The position numbers were made by a program, and so were the translations under genes. Below the pieces are notes generated by a model. That model had not been told where the DNA came from. It made no database searches and saw only the letters and a program-made list of their open reading frames with translations. Below, piece by piece: positions 1-4,813 of a stretch of 5,425 nt of DNA; within the stretch, counting starts at the first letter, position 1, and each line of letters starts with the position of its first letter. Origin of the DNA: Pseudothermotoga sp. (GTDB taxonomy: Bacteria > Thermotogota > Thermotogae > Thermotogales > DSM-5069); assembly GCA_028276125.1 (NCBI GenBank), contig JAPYWY010000125.1, positions 1 through 5,425 on the forward strand. Reading direction: 5' to 3'.

Positions 1-1
1 C

Positions 2-340
2 TTTTGGTTCAAATCGATCAGCACCGCAAAAGTGAGTCCTTCCGCGATGAGCTTTTGGGAGAAGGTCGATGGCAAGGAGAAAAAGGTGTGGTACAGGGTG
101 GAAATTGAGCAAGGAAATTACGTGCTTAAAAGAGACGCGAACGATGGAGTCAACGTGGTCTACAGGTCAAAAAACCCCATCAGTTTTTACGAAGAAAAGG
201 GGATCTGGGGTGTGAAGATCGGCGAGCTCTGCTTCGACATGGTGAACGCGACACCTTCGGACCTGAGGGAAAAGTTGAACCTCAAACCCGGTGAGCTGCC
301 GTACTTTCTCAGGCCGAAACAGATCGACGTCTCAGAATGA
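2..340 (+). CDS. C-terminal part of an unrecognised protein (5' end outside window)
   Basis: The reading frame is open from the left edge to a TGA at 338-340, giving the last 112 residues of a longer protein. Neither the GTG at 32 nor the ATG at 47 has a ribosome site upstream, and the frame is open before both, so I treat this as a partial gene. The visible part alternates short hydrophobic and charged stretches with many aromatic residues (WEKVDGKEKKVWYRVEI, then FYEEKGIWGVKI), which suggests a mostly beta-strand domain. It ends in a polar tail. I see no membrane segment, catalytic motif or metal-binding cluster. A C-terminal pseudopilin-like or secreted beta domain is possible but only a guess. 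Its 3' end overlaps the convergent rsmD gene by 32 bp. I am confident that it is coding, but I cannot assign a function. Confidence 0.7.
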   Translation, partial: FWFKSISTAKVSPSAMSFWEKVDGKEKKVWYRVEIEQGNYVLKRDANDGVNVVYRSKNPISFYEEKGIWGVKIGELCFDMVNATPSDLREKLNLKPGELPYFLRPKQIDVSE

Positions 341-842
341 CGAGCTCACTGTCACCGTAGGTTCTCTCTTTCAGAACTTCGAGTTCTGTGGGGACGATGA
401 TCTTTTCTCTCTTCGATTTTTCCACGACGATCGTTTCGGCAAGCTTCTTTTCACTGAGCAATCGTACCGCTTCGTTCACGAAACCAAGTTCGTATGGAGG
501 ATCGATGAAAACTACGTCGAAGCTTTCTATGTTCTTCTCCAAGAATCTTCTGTAATCCATGCACAGAACAGTTAACTGTACCCCCAGTTTCTCTGCGTTC
601 TGTCTTGCAACTTTCGTTGCAAGCCTCGAAACGTCCACCGCGACTACTCTCTTTGCACCCCTGCTGATGGCCTCGAGCGACACCACCGCGCTACCACAGA
701 ACAGTTCCAAAAAACTTTTGTTGGTCACATCTACCATGCTGAAGAGCGCCTGGCGCACCATGGAACTCGTGTAACGCGTTTTTGGATCCGGCACGGGTTG
801 TACCTTCCTGCCTTTCAAGAAACCTCCCGTTATCTGGAGCAA
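309..842 (-). CDS. rsmD: 16S rRNA (guanine(966)-N(2))-methyltransferase RsmD
   Basis: RsmD transfers a methyl group from S-adenosylmethionine to N2 of G966 (E. coli numbering) in 16S rRNA during small-subunit assembly in the cytoplasm. Family marks, numbered from the TTG start: an N-terminal ITGGFLKGRK (4-13), the TRYTSSMVRQALF block (22-34; usual TRPTSDxVREALF), the SAM-binding motif I FLELFCGS (44-51) followed by SLEAISRGA, and the catalytic DPPY at 114-117. The 177 residues match the usual 180-190. I chose TTG at 842-840 over the GTG at 851-849. The AAAAGGAG ribosome site (858-851) overlaps that GTG and lies 8 nt before the TTG, and family proteins begin near the ITGG motif. The ribosome site overlaps the stop codon of the GH4 gene, so rsmD is probably the last gene of that transcript. 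Oddity: motif I has Ala and Ser where most relatives have Gly. Placing rsmD behind sugar genes is unexpected. Confidence 0.88.
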   Translation of the reverse strand: MLQITGGFLKGRKVQPVPDPKTRYTSSMVRQALFSMVDVTNKSFLELFCGSAVVSLEAISRGAKRVVAVDVSRLATKVARQNAEKLGVQLTVLCMDYRRFLEKNIESFDVVFIDPPYELGFVNEAVRLLSEKKLAETIVVEKSKREKIIVPTELEVLKERTYGDSELVILRRRSVSA

Positions 843-857
843 TGACAGCACTCCTTT

Positions 858-2093
858 TCAAAGAAGCTCGAAGTACCCTCTGTTCGCCTGGCATATCTCT
901 TCCAGAAGTTCTCTCACATTGTGCGATCTGGGACCAAGAGGATGCAAGAGCAACGCCTTGATCGCCGTAGCTTTTGACTTTCTCAAATAGGCTTCGATGG
1001 TGAGTCTTTCGTACATCTTGACGGTGTGGATCAAACCAACGGCGAACGGATCGGCACTGCCCACGGTTATGGGCAGGACTCTGCTGGCTTTCGTCAGGCA
1101 TGCTACTTCCATAACATAGTCATTCGGTAAGTTGTCGATCGCACCGTTGTTCCTTGTGTTGACGATGTGCACAGAGTTGTTCGAGAGCGTCAGATCTCTT
1201 ATCAACCTCGCCGCGGCGGTAGAATAGAGGCTCCCACCTCTCTGTGAAAGTTCTGCAGGTATCTTGTTCTCTACTTCATATTTTCTGAAGAGCTGTTCTT
1301 CGATCTGAATAACCTTCTCTGCACGCGTACCCTCTTCGTAGATCTTCTTGAACATGAGCTGTGTCGAGATGTAATAGCGAAGGTACGGGTTCATCAAAAG
1401 TTTTACAGAAGTGATCAACCAATTTGGAAATTCAGAATCTTCGAACTGAGAAACCGCCTGAAAGACCTTTTCTGTGACGTCTTCGCCCTTCAGCCACACC
1501 TTCTCGACGAAGCTCAAGTGGTTCAGACCGTAGTACTTGACAAACAGGTCCTCCGTCTTACAGAAAAGAAGGTTTGCGAGATGGTTCAGAAAATTGATCG
1601 GTACGTTGCACAGCCCAATGAAACGCTGAAAACCAAGGTAATTCAGCACGAACTCGGTCACGTGTCCAGAAGGGTTCGTGAAGTTGATGACGATCGCCTC
1701 ACTGTGCCTGTCCACACAGTCGATGTATTTCTCCAGTACGGGGAATGCCCTCAAAGCAGCCGCAAATCCACCAACGCCGGTTGTCTCTTGACCAATCAAA
1801 CCGTACTTGAGTGGGATCTCCTCGTCTGATTTGCGCGCTTTCAACCCACCGGGTCTGAACTGGAAGACCACGTAGTTAGATTCTCTGACGGCCTCGACGA
1901 AATCTTTCGTTTCGAACAGCTTGAAACGGTCCTTCACCAATCTCTGACAGAAACCATACATGATCTGAAGTTTTCTCTCATCTATATCGTGCATCCAGAC
2001 TTCTCGTAAATCGATTTGCTCGGAAACGTCGACAAGACCGGAGATCAGTTCCGGCGTATAGCTGCTTCCAGCTCCAATGATCGCGATCTTCAT
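858..2093 (-). CDS. bglT: GH4 family NAD+/Mn2+-dependent 6-phospho-beta-glucosidase (BglT-like)
   Basis: GH4 enzymes cleave glycosides by an oxidation-elimination-addition-reduction cycle that needs NAD+ and a divalent metal, usually Mn2+. The 411-residue protein has family length. It opens with a Rossmann loop GAGSSYTPEL (7-16). It has the FRPGGL (79-84), GQETTGVGGF (101-110) and NFTNPSG (137-143) signatures. The probable metal ligands are Cys162 and His192 (in GLNHLSF). CNVP at 162-165 is the sequence class known for 6-phospho-beta-glucosidases; alpha-phosphoglucosidases carry CDMP and galactosidases/glucuronidases carry CH-type motifs. Tyr237 in NPYLRYY aligns, from memory, with the catalytic base Tyr241 of T. 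maritima BglT. No signal peptide is seen, so it is cytoplasmic. ATG 2093-2091 overlaps the kinase stop (ATGA), with a G-rich ribosome site (2106-2101) 7 nt upstream. Family and beta-phosphoglucosidase class are strongly supported; the exact disaccharide is not. Confidence 0.9.
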   Translation of the reverse strand: MKIAIIGAGSSYTPELISGLVDVSEQIDLREVWMHDIDERKLQIMYGFCQRLVKDRFKLFETKDFVEAVRESNYVVFQFRPGGLKARKSDEEIPLKYGLIGQETTGVGGFAAALRAFPVLEKYIDCVDRHSEAIVINFTNPSGHVTEFVLNYLGFQRFIGLCNVPINFLNHLANLLFCKTEDLFVKYYGLNHLSFVEKVWLKGEDVTEKVFQAVSQFEDSEFPNWLITSVKLLMNPYLRYYISTQLMFKKIYEEGTRAEKVIQIEEQLFRKYEVENKIPAELSQRGGSLYSTAAARLIRDLTLSNNSVHIVNTRNNGAIDNLPNDYVMEVACLTKASRVLPITVGSADPFAVGLIHTVKMYERLTIEAYLRKSKATAIKALLLHPLGPRSHNVRELLEEICQANRGYFELL

Positions 2094-3052
2094 GTTTGAT
2101 CCCCCCAGAAACCTATCAACTCTTCGATGGCGCGATCGTTGAACCTATATCCCACCAACTCACCCGCCAAGAGCACCGCACCAACGACGGGCGGGTGTTT
2201 CGGAACGATCAAGCGATAATCTCTCCCGAGTGCACTACGAATCATGTTCAAGAGTATGGGATCAGCGTTCTTGAAGAAGCTCCCTTCGAGCACGAGCTTT
2301 ATGGGAGGTGTGAGTTCCAACTTCTTTCTGAACGCTCCGACGATGCGAAGAACTTCGTCGACGATCTCACACAGTATCCTCAAGGCAACGAAGTCATGAT
2401 CGCGCGCAGCAGAATAGAGTGTTCTTATCAGTAGAACAGCGTAGTCTCTCATTTTTTCGTAATCACCCTCGTATTCGTGGTGCATGATGTCCTCGATCTT
2501 GGATCCAACCTGTGACTCGAACATCTCAACCATCACGGTGTTTTCGGACCTGCCATCCTTCGCCCTGACGATCGCGGAAGCCACTTTCCCGGCGATGATG
2601 TAGGAACCGAGGCGTTCGCCGAAGAACCTCGAAAAGCCTCCGATCCTCTCGATTCGCTTCCCGTCGCACGCGTAGTTGATACCTCCAGTACCACAGCTTA
2701 TCATGATGCCAATGTCGTCCAAGGTACCAGATCTCAGGGCAATTCTACCATCGTTGTCGAAGGCGTATCTCTTCAGTCCGAGCCGCTCCAGTATGGATTG
2801 AACTATCCTGTTTTCGTATTCGAAATCGGCACCAGCAACACCGAAGAAGCTCGCATCCAGTTCATCGAGCTTCAAAGAGGCGCTTTTCAAGGCTTTCTCA
2901 ATCAATTGTTTCAGAGTCTGGTATGATTTCTCGACACCAACTCCTTGGTAGTTCGCTCCAGGACCTTCCTCAAAAACGATCACGTTGCCCAGTTCGTCCA
3001 CGATCAAGATGTGCGTCTTCGTTCCACCGACATCTACACCGAGAAAGCGCAC
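2090..3052 (-). CDS. BadF/BadG/BcrA/BcrD-family (ASKHA) sugar kinase, GlcNAc-kinase-like
   Basis: This is a predicted cytoplasmic ATP-dependent sugar kinase of the ASKHA fold. From the chosen start it has 320 residues, typical for the family. Visible motifs: phosphate-1 loop LGVDVGGTKT (4-13), a catalytic-region FDNDGRIAL (98-106) with candidate base Asp101, phosphate-2 loop SCGTGG (119-124), a GGF...FGERLGSY segment (138-151), LEGSFF (255-260) in the adenosine region, and PPVVGAVLLA (287-296). I prefer GTG at 3052-3050: GGGGTGAT (3064-3057) lies 4 nt before it, whereas GTG at 3061, nine bases upstream, has no ribosome site. N-acetylglucosamine kinases of this family carry GDEGS where this protein has GERLGS, so the substrate may differ. 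Its stop overlaps the GH4 start by 4 bp, which suggests coupled translation and a shared pathway. Family is well supported; the sugar is not known. A role in phosphorylating a beta-disaccharide is my inference. Confidence 0.85.
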   Translation of the reverse strand: MRFLGVDVGGTKTHILIVDELGNVIVFEEGPGANYQGVGVEKSYQTLKQLIEKALKSASLKLDELDASFFGVAGADFEYENRIVQSILERLGLKRYAFDNDGRIALRSGTLDDIGIMISCGTGGINYACDGKRIERIGGFSRFFGERLGSYIIAGKVASAIVRAKDGRSENTVMVEMFESQVGSKIEDIMHHEYEGDYEKMRDYAVLLIRTLYSAARDHDFVALRILCEIVDEVLRIVGAFRKKLELTPPIKLVLEGSFFKNADPILLNMIRSALGRDYRLIVPKHPPVVGAVLLAGELVGYRFNDRAIEELIGFWGDQT

Positions 3053-3118
3053 TCGAATCACCCCGACACAATAAGAGTAGTATAATTTTCTCGAAACCCC
3101 GTCTTGGGAGCGATTGAA
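3053..3118. promoter_or_regulatory. Divergent promoter region between the kinase operon and the GGDEF gene
   Basis: This short region carries candidate -10 boxes on both strands that overlap: TATAAT at 3081-3086 on plus and TATACT at 3084-3079 on minus. Neither has a convincing -35 box at 15-18 bp. They would give short leaders of about 20-30 nt to the ATG at 3119 and the GTG at 3052. Ribosome sites are GGGAG (3106-3110), 8 nt before the ATG, and GGGGTGAT (3064-3057) on the other strand. An imperfect direct repeat, CTCGAA then CCCCG, occurs at 3052-3065 and 3090-3101, flanking the -10 boxes. It may be a regulator site or chance. Confidence 0.5.
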
Positions 3119-4639
3119 ATGAGACCCAGAATCAGTGGCATTTTACTCATATTGTTGGTTGTTCTCATGGCTTTCTTCACACTGATATTCTACTGGATCG
3201 TGTTCATGTTTCCAAAGCTGCAAAGGACGCTGCTGGACTATCACATGAACAGCATGATGCATCAGCTGGATTTGGCGATCTCGCTGGTGAATATGCACTA
3301 TTCCAACTACTTGCAGGGTCTGGAAGACGAATGGTCCGCGAAACAAAAAGCCATGAGACATCTGAAAAGCCTCTTCTACGGCCCAGAGGGCAAGGATTAT
3401 TTCTTCGTGTTGGACTTTGACGGCGTACTGTTGGCGCATCCGTACCGTGTGGACCTCGAAGGCCAGAGAGGTTTCGACTCCAGCAATGAAATCTTTGCGA
3501 ACGCAGTTCGAACCATCGTTGAGGGTGCGAAGAAAGGCCAGAAGTTCGTAGAGTACGATTGGTACCTGTACGGTAAAGAGAAAGTTGAAAAGAAATTCTC
3601 TGCGATCAGAGTCTTCGAACCGTGGGGATGGATAATCGGAACCGGTCTTTACAGTGAAACTTTGATGGAACAATCGAAAAAGATCGCGCGAGAGTTTCAA
3701 TCTATGACGATCGTTTTCATGGTGATGTATTCGGCCATCGTTGCGTTTCTTCTGGCTTTGTTGAATCGTCAGTACAGAGAAAGGGAAAGACTTTTGACGC
3801 TGCATTTGCAGGAACAAGAGAGGCTGAAAACCATTCTCAGTTCAATTCCGCAGCCCGTGGCGGTCTTGAAAGATTCGCAGATCACTTTCGCGAACCAATC
3901 CTTTGAGCAAATGTTCGTGCGAGAAGCTGAAAGTTCACCTGCGCTGAAACAGAAGATCTCACAGGTGGTCGAGGAAACCTTGAACGAGGTGAGAAAGGCC
4001 AAGAAAAGCTTGGTCAAATCTTTGGAGATCGCGTTGGGGCAAGAGAAGAAGTGGTTCGATGTGCACGCCGTGCCACTCTTCAGCAACGAGCATATCGTGG
4101 AGACGGTGCTTCTCTTCGTTGAGACAACAAGGCAGGTGAAACTGATCGACTTCTGGAGGTTCAAAGCAGAGACTGATCCGCTCACCGGTTTGACCAACAG
4201 GAACGCTCTGGAGGAACTTTTGAAAGATCCGCACGTCCTTGGCGAAAAGTTCTGTGTGATCATGCTCGATGTGGATGGCTTCAAAGAAATAAACGACAGC
4301 TACGGACACAGCGTTGGTGATGAAGTACTGAAAGAATTCGCAAGGAGGCTCACCAAAAGTGCGAGAAAGGACACCATCTTGGTGCGTTTCGGTGGAGATG
4401 AAATGCTTGTGATCGTTCCAAACTCCGACAGAGAGACCGGTTTGAAAATAGCTCAAAGGCTTCAAGAAGTGTTGAAGAAACCACTTCACCTTGAGAACTT
4501 GACCTTGAACTTGAGTGCCTCGATGGGATTCGCGGAATTTCCGACCGACGGAAACGATCTTCGATCTTTGATAGACGTTGCAGACCGGCGACTGTACAAA
4601 GCCAAGAGCTTGGGTAAGGGATCGCTGTGTGTGGATTGA
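3119..4639 (+). CDS. Membrane-bound Cache-PAS-GGDEF sensor, predicted diguanylate cyclase
   Basis: This protein is predicted to make cyclic di-GMP from two GTP in response to a signal sensed outside the membrane. I start at ATG 3119, 8 nt after GGGAG, rather than at an in-frame TTG at 3104 without a ribosome site; this gives 506 residues. Domains: a first transmembrane segment (about 6-31); an extracytoplasmic single Cache domain (about 40-190) with DYFFVLDFDGVLLAHP (93-108) and WGWIIGTGLY (169-178); a second transmembrane segment (about 196-215); a charged coiled-coil linker (217-240); a PAS-like domain (about 241-340); and GGDEF from DPLTGLTNR (353-361) onward. Metal and nucleotide residues are present: Asp384, Asn392, Asp401 and the signature GGDEM at 425-429, with Met for Phe. 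The product-inhibition RxxD site reads RKDT at 416-419, so its Asp is missing. It is transcribed divergently from the kinase operon. Cyclase activity and ligand are inferred. Confidence 0.9.
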   Translation: MRPRISGILLILLVVLMAFFTLIFYWIVFMFPKLQRTLLDYHMNSMMHQLDLAISLVNMHYSNYLQGLEDEWSAKQKAMRHLKSLFYGPEGKDYFFVLDFDGVLLAHPYRVDLEGQRGFDSSNEIFANAVRTIVEGAKKGQKFVEYDWYLYGKEKVEKKFSAIRVFEPWGWIIGTGLYSETLMEQSKKIAREFQSMTIVFMVMYSAIVAFLLALLNRQYRERERLLTLHLQEQERLKTILSSIPQPVAVLKDSQITFANQSFEQMFVREAESSPALKQKISQVVEETLNEVRKAKKSLVKSLEIALGQEKKWFDVHAVPLFSNEHIVETVLLFVETTRQVKLIDFWRFKAETDPLTGLTNRNALEELLKDPHVLGEKFCVIMLDVDGFKEINDSYGHSVGDEVLKEFARRLTKSARKDTILVRFGGDEMLVIVPNSDRETGLKIAQRLQEVLKKPLHLENLTLNLSASMGFAEFPTDGNDLRSLIDVADRRLYKAKSLGKGSLCVD

Positions 4640-4665
4640 CAGCTTGAACGGGCACGTGGTAAAAT
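4636..4665 (+). promoter_or_regulatory. Promoter of the tRNA-Leu gene
   Basis: A perfect -35 box TTGACA lies at 4636-4641 and a -10 box TAAAAT at 4660-4665, with an 18-bp spacer. Transcription would start near 4672, about 6 nt before the mature tRNA 5' end at 4678. The -35 box contains the TGA stop codon of the upstream GGDEF gene (4637-4639), so the two elements share bases. Confidence 0.8.
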
Positions 4666-4677
4666 TTTGTACGGGCT

Positions 4678-4764
4678 GCCGAGGTGGTGGAATTGGCAGA
4701 CACGCATGGTTGAGGGCCATGTGGGTTTCGGCCCGTGCGGGTTCAAGTCCCGCCCTCGGCACCA
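4678..4764 (+). tRNA. tRNA-Leu (anticodon GAG)
   Basis: This is a class II tRNA with a long variable arm. The acceptor stem GCCGAGG (4678-4684) pairs with CCTCGGC (4754-4760). The anticodon stem CATGG/CCATG (4705-4709/4717-4721) encloses the loop TTGAGGG, placing anticodon GAG at 4712-4714, which reads leucine codons CUC and CUU. The T arm is GCGGG-TTCAAGT-CCCGC (4737-4753). The variable arm at about 4722-4736 contains GGG and CCC that can pair. The discriminator base is A4761, as expected for leucine, and CCA is encoded at 4762-4764. The gene stands alone with its own promoter and terminator. Confidence 0.97.
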
Positions 4765-4789
4765 GAGGGAGCGAAGGCTCCCTCTTTTT
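4764..4789 (+). terminator. Rho-independent terminator after tRNA-Leu
   Basis: A perfect 9-bp stem, AGAGGGAGC (4764-4772) with GCTCCCTCT (4777-4785), closes a GAAG tetraloop and runs into a T tract (4785-4789). It begins at the last base of the encoded CCA end, so there is almost no trailer. It should also stop any read-through from the GGDEF gene, for which I see no terminator of its own. Confidence 0.93.
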
Positions 4790-4797
4790 GTTATACT
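4789..4797 (+). promoter_or_regulatory. Extended -10 promoter for the HAD phosphatase gene
   Basis: TGTTATACT matches the extended -10 form TGn-TATAAT (TG at 4789-4790, TATACT at 4792-4797) and begins at the last T of the terminator tract. No -35 box is visible; the -35 position falls inside the terminator hairpin, and extended -10 promoters can work without one. Transcription would start near 4803, leaving a leader of about 10 nt that begins at the ribosome site. Confidence 0.6.
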
Positions 4798-4813
4798 TTG
4801 AAAGGTGATCTTC

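Noticed and set aside
691..1101. Minus-strand frame spanning the GH4-rsmD junction
   Set aside because: It lies in another frame over two well-supported genes and shows no domain motif, so it is a shadow.
1518..1829. Plus-strand open frame opposite the GH4 gene
   Set aside because: It is antisense to conserved catalytic regions, with no ribosome site or recognisable protein.
3104..3118. TTG at 3104 as start of the GGDEF protein
   Set aside because: It has no ribosome site upstream and itself overlaps the GGGAG site that serves the ATG at 3119.
3143..3817. 224-codon minus-strand open frame inside the GGDEF gene
   Set aside because: It is antisense to an unmistakable Cache domain gene, has no ribosome site, and its composition (His/Gln rich, low complexity) is that of a shadow frame.
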